Shown: positions 1 to 7,722, counted from the stretch's first letter. The stretch is DNA of 41,090 bases from Muricoccus pecuniae (GCF_014199205.1 NZ_JACIJD010000028.1:1-41090); one strand, 5' to 3'. Notes: generated by a model from the letters alone, not told the origin. Translations and numbers: made by a program.

Positions 1-97
1 GGTGGCCGACATCAAATCGGAATGGCCGACTTCATCTCGGAATCACTGGCCGACATCAAATCGGAAACGGTGGCCGACTTCCGTCGGAATCCGCACT
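1..97. mobile_element. Terminal repeat array of an IS21-type element
   Basis: Four tandem copies of a roughly 20-22 bp unit, TGGCCGAC followed by a variable core and TCGGAA, start near 2, 23, 47 and 70. Each unit is itself a small inverted repeat (CCGA/TCGG). Multiple repeated transposase-binding sites at an end are characteristic of IS21-family elements. The body of the element would lie left of the window. The repeats stop at about 97, where IS110 transposase sequence begins, so the element appears inserted in that gene. The exact end and target duplication cannot be fixed from one side. Confidence 0.65.
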
Positions 98-900
98 TAG
101 ACGCTCGGCACGCCAGCGCCGCCCTCAAGATGCAGATGAACAAGACCGACCAGAACGACGCAGAGGATTTGGCGCAGATCATGCGCACCGGCTGGTATCG
201 GCCCGTGCACGTGAAGTCGCTCGACGCCCACCGTGCGCGGGCCTTGCTGGGCGCCCGGGCGCAACTCGTCGGCATGACGACGCGGCTGTCGAACCACATC
301 CGGGGCGTGCTCAAGACGTTCGGCTTGCTGCCGGGTGGCATGCGGGGCTTGCAGTTCGACCGCCGTGTCGAGGAGCTGCTGGTCGACCGCGACGACCTGG
401 CACCGCTTGTCCGGCCCATGCTGGTGGCTTGGCGGCAGTTGCGCGAGCAGATCGCAACCTTCGATAAGGAGGTACGGGCATTGGCGAAGAAGGACCCGAC
501 CTGCCGCCTGCTGATGAGCGTACCCGGCGTCGGGGTTCTGTCCGTGCTGGCCTACGTCAGCACTGTCGAGGACCCGCGGCGCTTTGCCCGATCACGGTCG
601 GTCGGTGCACACGTAGGCCTGACACCGCGACGGTATCAGTCCGGCGAGGTCGACCGCAGCGGCCGGATCTCGCGGTGTGGCGACACGCTGGCCCGCACCC
701 TGATGTACGAGGCGGCTGTTGTTCTGCTGACGCGGGTCAAGCGGGCCTCGCCGCTGAAGGACTGGGCACAGGCGATTGCGAAACGGTCCGGCCCCGGCAA
801 GGCGCGCGTGGCGCTGGCCAGGAAGCTGTGCGTGATCCTGCACAGCATCTGGCGGTCCGGCGAGCCGTTCCGCTGGTCGGAGCAAGCAGCGGCGGCCTGA
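22..900 (+). pseudogene. IS110-family transposase, N-terminus lost
   Basis: From about residue 26 this matches the IS110 transposase: the motif KTDQNDAEDLAQ carrying the last two acidic residues of the DEDD (RuvC-like) centre, a central helical linker, and the C-terminal domain with PGVGVLSVLAYV and the SRSVGAHVGLTPRRYQSG block holding the conserved serine. The first roughly 75 residues, with the first D and the E of DEDD, are missing. The first 20 or so codons of the open frame are translated IS21-type end repeats, so the start codon at 22 is an accident of the insertion. It should not transpose. Ends at TGA 898-900. Confidence 0.85.
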
Positions 901-1155
901 CCCGACCCTGACAAGATCCACCCACGCACGACGCAGCGCGGGTGCGAGTTGCCCGCCAGGGCGAGGGTGCAGGTTGGCTGCGAGGGAGGCCGTTGGGCCG
1001 CGTGGCATCCACGTGAGCCCGTTGTGGACATTGCAGCACCTGTGCTTCGAACCGGATGTTGCGGCGGCAAACGCCGACCGCGGAGAGAACCGTGACCTAG
1101 TATGGCGACAACAGCAGCAGCTGAGTAGCGACGGCCATTGACAAAGGAGAGGCGA
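901..1155. other. Gap between two IS110 fragments
   Basis: About 255 bp without a credible gene. It probably holds the distal part of the first IS110 copy and the unknown sequence that truncated the second. No terminal inverted repeat was found; IS110 elements usually lack them. Nothing else recognised. Confidence 0.4.
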
Positions 1156-1500
1156 TTAGAGAACCGGCCGGAACCAGCCCAGACGGATCAGCTGCGCGAT
1201 GCCGCGGGCGTCGTTGCGGTCAGTCTTCACCCGCATGGCCGAGAGCGCCGCCTTCACGTGCCGGGTCTCGACGAGGATCGCCGGCAACCCTGCCCGTACC
1301 AGCCCGGCGTGGAGCCATTGCGACAACGGTCCTGCCTCCAGGCCGATGCGGATGAGGCGATGACCGCAGCCAGTCAGGAAGGCGGCGAGTTCCTCCGGCT
1401 CGCTGCCAACCTTGGCCTCCCGAACGACGCGCCCAGCTGCGTCGAGGATGCACACAGCGCTCGTCGCCAACGAAACGTCAATCCCAGCGTGATGGTCCAT
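1156..1500 (-). pseudogene. IS110-family transposase, N-terminal fragment
   Basis: A 114-residue fragment starting at the ATG at 1500 (MDHHAGIDVSLATSAVCILD). It has the first catalytic Asp (GIDVS), the Glu (IGLEAG) and the KTDRNDARGIAQ motif, the complete DEDD half of an IS110 transposase. It ends abruptly at GWFRPVL and a stop, where intact relatives continue with HVKS and about 200 more residues including the serine domain. It is not the missing half of the copy at 22-900: both carry the KTDxNDA region and their sequences differ. The start codon sits in a CCATGG palindrome that also provides an ATG for the divergent tniQ frame. Confidence 0.8.
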
Positions 1501-1516
1501 GGTAGGTCCTCCTCCG

Positions 1517-2647
1517 ATGCGAAGCCGTCCTGGAACTCGGCCCATCGTGCCGCCGCCAGAGGAGGATGAGCTCATCTCTTCATGGCTCGATCGGACCGCC
1601 CGCTTCTACGGGCAGCCTCTACAGGCACTTCTGGGTCGGATTGCACCGGGCGGAAAGCCGATCGACCTGGCTGCGATTGATCTTGGCCACCCGCGGAGAG
1701 GTCTCTCACCGGTCGCGAAACTGCTCGGGCTCTCCCTGGACGGCTTGCTCCCACATACCGTGGCCGCCGCCTATCCTCGGGCGGGGGAACTCGTCGCCTT
1801 CGGTGCCGCCCGCCCGGACGGCTTCAGCCGTCCAAGGCTGCGCTACGCGGCCTGTCCGCACTGCCTGGAGCAGCAGCGGGCCGACCGGGGGATCTGTTAC
1901 CTTCGGCGGGCCTGGGGCATGGCGCCGCGGACCGTCTGTTCCCTGCACCGCGTGACGCTCGTGGAGGCGCGGCCCGGCACGCTGCTGCACCCCGTGCTGG
2001 CCGCGTACCTTCGTCAGCACCAGCGCTCCGACAACCCTCTCTGCTTTCTCCCTCCTGGCGTCGAGGCCGTGGCCCACCATGCACATTGGGCTCCGGACAC
2101 CGCCGCCGCTGCGGCCCTCCACCAGCAAATGGCGGAGCTCCAGGACGGGATCCTAACGGTGGAAGCCGGAAATCAGCCGGGTCGGGGACGCAGCGCCTCG
2201 GAGGAGCGGGCACTCATCGTGTCGGACCTAGTCTGGGCTTTTACCCGCACCGACTATCCATACCGTGACCGGCTGGTCTACGAGGCCTTCGCCTCGCCAG
2301 TCCTGGACAACCCCTGGATCATGGCCCAGGGGCGTCGGCCCGGTCCGGCTGACTTCAGGCGCTTGCATGTCACCGAACGCCATCTGCTCATGGCAACGGC
2401 CGCGGTCCTCACCGGGTCATCATCCCTGCGCCAAGCGTTCCTGCCATTGCCCGGGAACTGGCAAGCGGATCTGGAAACATTGGGTCGACGGCTCGGTGAC
2501 GACGACCGAAGAGCGCTCGCCCATAAGCAACGGAAATGGTCGAACGTCTGGCAGGGCTCACCTCCGGCCAAGGCCCCACCAGCCCACCGTGCCATTCTCA
2601 CGGTTAAGGAAAATTCGGGAGCGTATCGGGCCCATTATCCTCGATGA
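1517..2647 (+). CDS. tniQ: TniQ family protein (orphan)
   Basis: TniQ proteins are target-selection or adaptor partners of Tn5053/Tn7-like transposition machines. Seen here: the N-terminal signature PPEEDELISSWLDRTARFYG, then a zinc-ribbon region around CPHCLEQQRADRGICYLRRA with a later C and H in CSLHRVTL, and a less conserved C-terminal half. At 376 residues it falls within the family range. An ATG at 1499 is possible, but it overlaps the divergent IS110 start codon, so the internal ATG is preferred; neither has a clear Shine-Dalgarno. No tniA or tniB transposase or ATPase gene is in the window and there are no cas genes, so this is an isolated relic or acts with a remote partner. Confidence 0.75.
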   Translation: MRSRPGTRPIVPPPEEDELISSWLDRTARFYGQPLQALLGRIAPGGKPIDLAAIDLGHPRRGLSPVAKLLGLSLDGLLPHTVAAAYPRAGELVAFGAARPDGFSRPRLRYAACPHCLEQQRADRGICYLRRAWGMAPRTVCSLHRVTLVEARPGTLLHPVLAAYLRQHQRSDNPLCFLPPGVEAVAHHAHWAPDTAAAAALHQQMAELQDGILTVEAGNQPGRGRSASEERALIVSDLVWAFTRTDYPYRDRLVYEAFASPVLDNPWIMAQGRRPGPADFRRLHVTERHLLMATAAVLTGSSSLRQAFLPLPGNWQADLETLGRRLGDDDRRALAHKQRKWSNVWQGSPPAKAPPAHRAILTVKENSGAYRAHYPR

Positions 2648-2719
2648 GGAAAATCGACAACTGCTTCAGCGCGGCACGGGAAGGTGGCGGCGCTAGACCG
2701 TGACGATTTCGCCGCTCCT

Positions 2720-2890
2720 CTACCCCTTCTTGGAGGTTGTGGAGGAGGGCAGCCAACTCCGGATGGTGTCAGCAACCTTGTGGACGGTATCTGACCACCG
2801 CTCCGGCTCCTGCTCTTCCTTGTGGGCGCCCTGCGGATGGTGCTTGCCGTCCGCCTCGACCGGGCGCGCGAAATAGCCTGCCTTTGACAT
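2720..2890 (-). CDS. Small hydrophilic protein, unknown
   Basis: A 56-residue protein beginning MSKAGYFARPVEADGKHHPQ and ending STTSKKG, preceded by a good Shine-Dalgarno (GGAGG, 6 bp before the ATG at 2890). It is charged, rich in His, Lys and Glu, with one amphipathic stretch (DTVHKVADTIRSWL) and no signal peptide or membrane segment. It converges on tniQ with 72 bp between stops. No family recognised. The ribosome site and length make it more likely real than the overlapping frames, but this is inference. Confidence 0.5.
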   Translation of the reverse strand: MSKAGYFARPVEADGKHHPQGAHKEEQEPERWSDTVHKVADTIRSWLPSSTTSKKG

Positions 2891-3592
2891 GCTGAACCTC
2901 CATGGTGGTTTTCGCCGTAACGCAGACCGTAAAGGAGAGGTTGAATCCGAGGCGCCGGGAGATCACCAGCGGAATACGGCCGCAGGGCGGCCAGTCAGTT
3001 TCCGGCCCACCAAGCAGCCGACCATCTTTGGTGCAGGAGAGGGGCTACAGCGGGCGTGGTCGTGAGGGGAGCGACCCCATGGGGGACCAGGTTGCCGGAT
3101 CCGCCTCCGGATCCACCCGCAGCTAGCCCGCGCGCGACGAGGGTCGAAGTCCACGGCGAGGGAGCGCCGAAGAGTTCCAGCCCCCGCCCACTCGCGAGGA
3201 ACACAAGGACCGATGGCGAGTGGCAGGACGTCTCCTCGTCTGCAATCAGTCCTAATCAGCCCAGTGAAAGGCTGGGTCGCGACGGGGTGTACGGGGTGCC
3301 ATCCAGAGGCGCCAGGCCAGAACTGTGAGTTTTCGTGACGCGCCGGCTGCGGCCTGGGTGTATCGACGCTACAGTCATGACGCGGCGCTGCTGGTGATGA
3401 GGGAAACGGCGTAGCGCTGCGGCGCGGGCTGTGGGCGCTGCCCGAAACGTAGAGGGTGCCACCCTGGAGAGTGGCGTCAGGAAAGGCGTCAGGTGCCTGG
3501 CGCGTCCAAATCCGGTGGGAGAGGCGGCACAGGGCTGGCCTGCACTTTCGATCAAACGCAGACCGCGGAAATGAATACCTGAGGACAAGCTC
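2891..3592. other. 700-bp gap without a recognised gene
   Basis: Open frames on both strands are low-complexity Arg/Pro/Ser translations typical of shadow frames. A perfect GGATCC/GGATCC hairpin with loop GCCTCC lies near 3098-3115 and a CAGCCC/GGCTGG hairpin near 3258-3276. No tRNA, attachment site or promoter could be supported. Confidence 0.4.
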
Positions 3593-3935
3593 ATGGCAGA
3601 AACGATTCAGGAGGCCGACTTCCGCGCCGGCCTTCAGCGAGGCGGCTGGATCGAGGCCGTCGTCATCGTGGCTCGTCGTGACGAAGCCGGGGGGGGGGGG
3701 TGAGCACGTCCCCTACCTGCTGCCGAGTTGGCGGAGGGGATACGTTCCGATCGGCTTGTTCCGGGGCGCCGGCGTACGAGCCTATCGTGACCTGACCCGC
3801 TTGGTCAGGTTCGTGCGCGAGGATCTAGCCTACCGCGGTACAATCGCGCTGCATGAGGAGGGCAGTCCGGCGCTCGCGAAGATCCGATCCTTAAGCCCGC
3901 AAACGCCGGCACGTAGCGACGAGGCTGAGGAATGA
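3593..3935 (+). pseudogene. Copy A of a three-member unknown family, frameshifted at a 12-G tract
   Basis: Starts MAETIQEADFRAGLQRGGWI and continues EAVVIVARRDEAGGGG, then meets TGA at 3701 directly after a run of 12 G (3689-3700). With one G fewer the frame would read straight into EHVPYLLPSWRRGYVPIGLF and on to TGA at 3933-3935, giving about 113 residues. The restored product is closely similar to the gene at 26778-27164 and more distantly to 25540-25938. A GAGGA Shine-Dalgarno lies 7 bp before the ATG. Either the copy is dead, the tract is phase-variable by slippage, or the G count is a sequencing error. Function unknown; hydrophilic, no signal peptide. Confidence 0.7.
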
Positions 3936-3938
3936 GGG

Positions 3939-3968
3939 GGCCCGACGCGAGGGGTGTCGCGCCGGGCC
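3939..3968 (+). terminator. GC-rich hairpin after the frameshifted gene
   Basis: Arms GGCCCGACGCGA and TCGCGCCGGGCC (one mismatch) around a 6-base loop, starting 4 bp after the stop at 3935. There is no T tract, so it may act as a factor-dependent terminator or 3'-stabilising stem rather than a classic intrinsic terminator. Confidence 0.4.
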
Positions 3969-4255
3969 AGGCCACGTAGGAAAGGCCGCCATGCCGAGTA
4001 GAGGTGTGGCCCTCTCAGAAGGCAGTATGCACAGGGCGGGTTAACGAAGGTCTACCGGTCGCGGCGGCCAAAACCGATAGGGCTGGCAGATGCGTTCTCC
4101 GGCCACTCGCGCAGGCTGGTTTCTAGTTCCTCGCCACCCCATACCCTCCTATGCAACTCAGCAGAGCATGTTGATGGCCGAAATCCCCCTGACCTTCCCC
4201 CGTAGAAGCGGTCCGCCGGTAAGGTGAGACCGGCGGAACCGTGGAGGGTGTCAGG

Positions 4256-4389
4256 ATGGCAAGGAAGCACCACAAGCCGGAAGTATAGTTGCCAAGCTGC
4301 GGCAGGTCGAGGTGTTGCTGGCGCAGGGCAAGACCGCCGCCGAGGCGGTGCGCACGATCAGGATGACCGAGCAGACACGGCGTAGCTGA
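4256..4389 (+). pseudogene. IS3-family OrfA remnant
   Basis: The first frame reads MARKHHKPEV and stops. A shifted frame continues AKLRQVEVLLAQGKTAAEAV and RTIRMTEQTRRS before a stop at 4387-4389. This is the N-terminal helix-turn-helix start of an IS3-family OrfA, which normally continues with TYYRWRKEYGG and about 45 more residues and is followed by the OrfB integrase; both are missing. The preceding 80 bp, including GGCCGAAATCCCCCTGACC, is probably the left end of the same element. An IS110 copy follows within 70 bp. Confidence 0.75.
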
Positions 4390-4456
4390 GGGCGGGCGCA
4401 CTCCCGGTCTGGTGGCCAGAATGGGCTGCCGGTTCGGCGAACAGGAGGAGTGCGAG

Positions 4457-5522
4457 ATGACCTGCTATGTTGGCCTCGACGTCTCCATGGAGGAGACGGC
4501 CTTTTGTGTCCGCGGCCCTGAGGGCCGCATCCTTGGCCAGGGTAAGGTGGCGACCGACCCGGAGGCGATCGTCGGCGCCTTGGCGCGGTTTGGCCACCCC
4601 GAGCGGGTGGTGCTGGAGACGGGCCGGATGGCGAACTGGCTGCACCGGCAGCTGGTCGCCCGTGATCTGCCGGCGGTCTGCGTGGACGCCCGCCAGGCGC
4701 ATGCGGTGCTGAGCCAGATGCCGAACAAGACGGACGCGAACGATGCGGCGATGCTGGCCGAGCTGGCGCGGACGGGGTTCTACCGGGCGGTGCGGGTCAA
4801 GAGCGAGGCGTCCCAAGCCATGCGGGCGCTGCTCAAGGCCCGCAACCTCGTCCTGGGCCAGAGGATGGACCTCGACAACACCATCCGTGGCCTGGTGACC
4901 AGCATGGGGGTGCGGCTGCCCAAGGGGCCGCGTCGCTGGTCTGATCGTGTCGAGCTGGCGCTTGAGGCGAACGAGGCGCTTGCCCTGGCCCTGCGACTGC
5001 TGCTGCGCCTGGACCTGGCGCGCTCCCTGCTGGAGCTGACCCGCAGGCTCCTGGCTGAGGCCAGGAACTCGGGGCTGTGCCGCCGGCTCATGACGGTGCC
5101 AGGGGTCGGCGCCATCACCGCCTATGCCTTTGTCGCCACCGTGGATGATCCGACCCGCTTTGCTCATTCGAGATCGGTGGGGGCCTATGTCGGCCTGACA
5201 TCCAGACGCTATCAGTCGGGTGAGATCAACTACTCAGGTCGTATCACCCGCCGGGGCGACGGGTTGCTCAGGACGCTGCTGTTCGAGGCGGCATCCAGCC
5301 TGATCACCCGCGCAGGCGGAGGTGGCGCGTTGCGGGAATGGGCGCTGCGTGCTGCGCGGTGATCACGGTGAGGCAATGCGCGATCGCATCCTGATTGTCG
5401 CGCCATAGCTGCGGCTGCGAGCGAAGGTCGGGCACAAGAAGGCCAGTGTCGCACTTGCCAGAAAGCTCGGCGTGATCCTCCACCGCATGTGGGTGGACGG
5501 CACCGAGTTCCGGCCGGCGTGA
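4457..5522 (+). pseudogene. IS110-family transposase, broken near the C-terminus
   Basis: Starts MTCYVGLDVSMEETAFCV at the ATG at 4457 behind AGGAGGAG. All four acidic positions of the DEDD domain are present (GLDVS, VLETG, KTDANDA), as are the PGVGAITAYAF helix-hairpin-helix segment and the serine block SRSVGAYVGLTSRRYQSG. At residue 301 (TGA 5360-5362) the frame is cut by about 70 bp of foreign sequence. The expected tail, [20 protein letters not shown] and on to TEFRPA, resumes at 5415 in another frame and ends at 5520-5522. The insert is bounded by GCTGCG repeats. The catalytic parts are intact, so a truncated product could still be made, but activity is doubtful. Confidence 0.8.
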
Positions 5523-5742
5523 CGTCAACTCGGGCATGGCAGCCGAGGAGGGGAGCATGACGAGCAGGCGCTAAGAGAAATCCGAGTTCTCGTCCTGGTC
5601 CGGACGACCGGCGGGGCAAATCGTGCTCCACGCGCTCCCGATGTGACCGATATCACACGGTCGTGATGCCAGTTTGGCTCTTCCACAAAGGAGGCAGCCA
5701 TACCAGCCGAGTCTTCCCGCTCCGATTTCCTTCCCATCGGAG

Positions 5743-5759
5743 ATGCGCTTCAAGCGCAT
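5743..5759. promoter_or_regulatory. Putative operator of the brnT operon
   Basis: A perfect palindrome with 8-bp arms, ATGCGCTT and AAGCGCAT, separated by one base, immediately upstream of the -35 box of the toxin promoter. Toxin-antitoxin operons are normally autorepressed through such palindromes by the antitoxin; the antitoxin here carries an Xre helix-turn-helix. Assignment is by position and symmetry only. Confidence 0.6.
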
Positions 5760-5766
5760 ATCCCCT

Positions 5767-5795
5767 TTGCAGCAAGCACGCTGGAAGCGTACAAT
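5767..5795 (+). promoter_or_regulatory. Sigma70-type promoter of brnT, probably leaderless
   Basis: TTGCAG at 5767-5772 and TACAAT at 5790-5795, exactly 17 bp apart, a close match to the -35/-10 consensus. Transcription would start 6-7 bp beyond the -10 box, at about 5802, which is the A of the brnT ATG. No Shine-Dalgarno precedes that ATG, consistent with a leaderless message. Confidence 0.6.
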
Positions 5796-5801
5796 CTGCC
5801 C

Positions 5802-6071
5802 ATGGAATTCGAGTGGGACAGCGACAAGAACGACGAGACGCTTCAAAAACGCGGTTTCGATTTCGTCTTTGCCGCTCTCATCTTCGGTGGGGAGACCATC
5901 GAGGCCGAAGACGCCCGCCGCGACTACGGTGAGACCCGGATGCGGGCACTGGGCGAGGCAGAGGGATCGATTCTGGTCGTGGTCTACACGGATCGGGAGG
6001 ACGCCCGCCGGATCATCTCCGCCCGGGCCGCCAGCAGGAAGGAGCGCAGGCAATGGCAGTCACGCGGATGA
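5802..6071 (+). CDS. brnT: BrnT family toxin
   Basis: BrnT toxins are RelE-fold ribonucleases that inhibit translation and are neutralised by a co-encoded antitoxin. This 89-residue protein has the family's full length and order: the N-terminal MEFEWDSDKNDETLQKRGFDF block, a central acidic region (FGGETIEAEDARRDYGETRM), the strand ILVVVYTDRE and the C-terminal IISARAASRKERRQW. Family members commonly have KHG in the first block; this one reads KRG, so catalytic strength is uncertain. Its last 19 bp overlap the antitoxin gene. No Shine-Dalgarno; the promoter spacing suggests translation from a leaderless transcript. Confidence 0.88.
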   Translation: MEFEWDSDKNDETLQKRGFDFVFAALIFGGETIEAEDARRDYGETRMRALGEAEGSILVVVYTDREDARRIISARAASRKERRQWQSRG

Positions 6072-6589
6072 GTTTCGCGGAGATCAAGGCCAGGGCCCAC
6101 AACGTGGATCGGGCTAAGATCGAGGGAGCGAGCGAAGCCGATATCCGGCGCTATCAGGTGGAAGATGGCGAGGACCCGGACAGTCCGCCGCCGGCGGGGC
6201 GCCTAGTGGTGCCTGCCGCGGCCGTGCGCGCGCAACTCGGCATGACGCAACAGGCCTTCTCGGGTCTCACGGGCATTCCCCTGGGGACGCTGCGGAACTG
6301 GGAGCAGGGCCGCGTGACGCCCGATCCGGCGGCGCGCGTGCTCTTCGCTATCTTGTCCCGTGAGCCGCAAGCCGCCATGCGAGCCCTCGGAAGAAGGCAA
6401 TCCAATCCGTATCAGGTCTTGGGAGATGTGGCCGCTAAGCCGGAGTTCCAGCTGGCGCTAAAAAGGACGGGGGAGCGGCTGAAAACCCTGACCCACTTTG
6501 CCGTGACGGGCGCACTCCAGCTCGGCCGCGAGATGGAGCGACACCTCGAAGAGTCTGCCGGTCAGAGTACAGAAAGGAAGACGGCGTGA
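6053..6589 (+). CDS. Xre-type antitoxin paired with BrnT
   Basis: 178 residues. Positions 1-45 (SFAEIKARAHNVDRAKIEGA, then SEADIRRYQVEDGEDPD) resemble the toxin-facing N-terminus of BrnA-like antitoxins. Residues about 55-105 are an Xre/Cro helix-turn-helix (AQLGMTQQAFSGLTGIPLGT, LRNWEQGR, DPAARVLFAI). A further 60 charged helical residues follow (FQLALKRTGERLKTLTHFAV, GREMERHL). Classical BrnA is ribbon-helix-helix, so this is a different DNA-binding module on the same kind of pair. It should neutralise BrnT and repress the promoter at the palindrome 5743-5759. The start overlaps the end of brnT by 19 bp, and AGGAAGGAG inside brnT serves as ribosome site. Confidence 0.82.
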   Translation: MAVTRMSFAEIKARAHNVDRAKIEGASEADIRRYQVEDGEDPDSPPPAGRLVVPAAAVRAQLGMTQQAFSGLTGIPLGTLRNWEQGRVTPDPAARVLFAILSREPQAAMRALGRRQSNPYQVLGDVAAKPEFQLALKRTGERLKTLTHFAVTGALQLGREMERHLEESAGQSTERKTA

Positions 6590-6903
6590 TGGCCGATCCC
6601 GAACTCCCACGCCCCTCTCTGGCGGCCATCCTCAGCGCCTTGGACGCGACGAGGACACAGGTTCACCTCCTTCAAGCTGCTGTTGCTGGACTTGCGATGC
6701 ATGCTGATCCCGTCGCCGGAGAAACCGCAGCGCGTCTCGTAGAGAGTGCCGCGCAGCAGCCGCCCCCGCCCCTGATCTCCAGCGAAGCTGTAGAGCGGGG
6801 GCACAAGGAACAGGCTCGCGCTCTGGCTTCGCTACTCGCGGCCTTGCTGCGGGGAGACGAGGAAAGTCGTCTAGGCGCGGATGAACCATCGGCGGAGCCT
6901 TAG
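6589..6903 (+). CDS. Third gene of the brnT operon, unknown
   Basis: 104 residues from ATG at 6589, which shares its A with the antitoxin stop (TGATG), so translation is probably coupled; AGGAAG lies upstream. The product is mostly helical and Ala/Leu-rich (SLAAILSALDATRTQVHLLQ, EQARALASLLAALLRG), with a Pro-rich linker near 65 and no signal peptide or membrane segment. No family recognised. Third genes in toxin-antitoxin operons can be accessory or passenger; nothing in the sequence decides. The 3' end overlaps the convergent gene at 6871 by 33 bp. Confidence 0.65.
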   Translation: MADPELPRPSLAAILSALDATRTQVHLLQAAVAGLAMHADPVAGETAARLVESAAQQPPPPLISSEAVERGHKEQARALASLLAALLRGDEESRLGADEPSAEP

Positions 6904-7110
6904 CCCCCATGCCAGTACCCAAGCGCTCGCCCAAGCCCCCAGCACCCACCATGCTGCTGGGAAGATCTGGGGTTCGGGAGACACGGCGACCCAGCCGAGC
7001 AGCGCGGCCACCGCGAGAGCCCAGACACCAAGCAGCATGAGGCGGGCGACAAGGCCCGCCGCCGTGAGGACCACCGCCACCGCTACCACCAGGCAGAGCA
7101 ACGAGACCAC
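6871..7110 (-). CDS. Small membrane protein, end of the conjugation-accessory operon
   Basis: 79 residues, GTG start at 7110 with AGGAGG 8 bp upstream. Almost entirely hydrophobic: two or three membrane segments (SLLCLVVAVAVVLTAAGLVA; LMLLGVWALAVAALLGWVAV; AAWWVLGAWASAWVLAWGLR) and a basic C-terminus (LRRWFIRA) that should face the cytoplasm. It follows the 199-residue membrane protein by 12 bp, so both probably belong to one transcript. Function unknown; by position it may be a membrane partner of conjugation. Confidence 0.65.
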   Translation of the reverse strand: MVSLLCLVVAVAVVLTAAGLVARLMLLGVWALAVAALLGWVAVSPEPQIFPAAWWVLGAWASAWVLAWGLRLRRWFIRA

Positions 7111-7122
7111 GGCGGGGCCCTC

Positions 7123-7722
7123 CTATCGGCGCGGTGGCGCCGTAGCGGGTGGCGGGTCGGTCCACAAGCGGAACTCGACCGCCCGCCGCTGGGTGGCCGG
7201 GTCCTGCCAAGCGGCGCCGGCAGCAATGGCGGGGCGCGGGTCCGGGTTCGCACGCATCAGTTCCAGCCACGCGCGCGAGGCGTCTGAAGGCAGTGCCAGG
7301 CGGGCGTTCAGGGCCGCCACCTCTTCCCGCACGGAGGAACGCCCCAGTAGGTAACCGCCTCCCACCCCCGCCAGCGCGGTAAGGGCGAGAGCGGCGCCGG
7401 CGAGGAGCGCGGTCCGGCGGGTGGTTGCCCTCGCCAGATTTCCCGCCTCCTGGCGCAGGCCGTCGCGCACGTCGCGGCGGAAGGCCGCCTTCTCCTCCGA
7501 CGTCATGGGGACGCGCGCCGCCTCGGCCGCCTCCTCCATGCGCTCCACCAGCCGGGGGAACAGCCCCAGCGACACGAAGAGGGCACCGAGCACGAAGCGG
7601 TAAGGGTCGCGCGTCAACTCCGCGCGCCGCACCGCCTCGGAAATCTCCGCCTGAGCAGACGCCACCGCCTCCGCCAGATCCTCGTAGGTTACGGCCTCGG
7701 CCGGTGGCGCCCCTTGGCTCAC
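7123..7722 (-). CDS. Bitopic membrane protein of the conjugation module
   Basis: 199 residues, GTG start at 7722 overlapping the ATPase stop (GTGA). Residues 1-100 are helical and charged (YEDLAEAVASAQAEISEAVR; FPRLVERMEEAAEAA), with a hydrophobic patch near 43-55. One clear membrane helix lies at about 105-127 (TALLAGAALALTALAGVGGG YLLG). A predicted extracytoplasmic tail contains NARLALPSDASRAWLELMRA and a W-rich end. It lies between a P-loop ATPase and a small membrane protein on the strand divergent from the relaxase operon, an arrangement suggesting an accessory membrane component of DNA transfer. No named family assigned. Confidence 0.7.
   Translation of the reverse strand: MSQGAPPAEAVTYEDLAEAVASAQAEISEAVRRAELTRDPYRFVLGALFVSLGLFPRLVERMEEAAEAARVPMTSEEKAAFRRDVRDGLRQEAGNLARATTRRTALLAGAALALTALAGVGGGYLLGRSSVREEVAALNARLALPSDASRAWLELMRANPDPRPAIAAGAAWQDPATQRRAVEFRLWTDPPPATAPPRR

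Noticed and set aside
1-97. Short tandem units considered as a CRISPR array
   Set aside because: Units are adjacent or nearly so, have no spacers of regular length, and are not followed by cas genes; they fit an IS21 end.
3258-3276. CAGCCC/GGCTGG stem considered as part of a tRNA or attachment site
   Set aside because: No cloverleaf, anticodon arm or CCA-type end could be built around it.
4358-5167. 269-residue open frame on the minus strand
   Set aside because: Antisense shadow of the IS110 transposase; composition is typical of the opposite strand of high-GC coding sequence.
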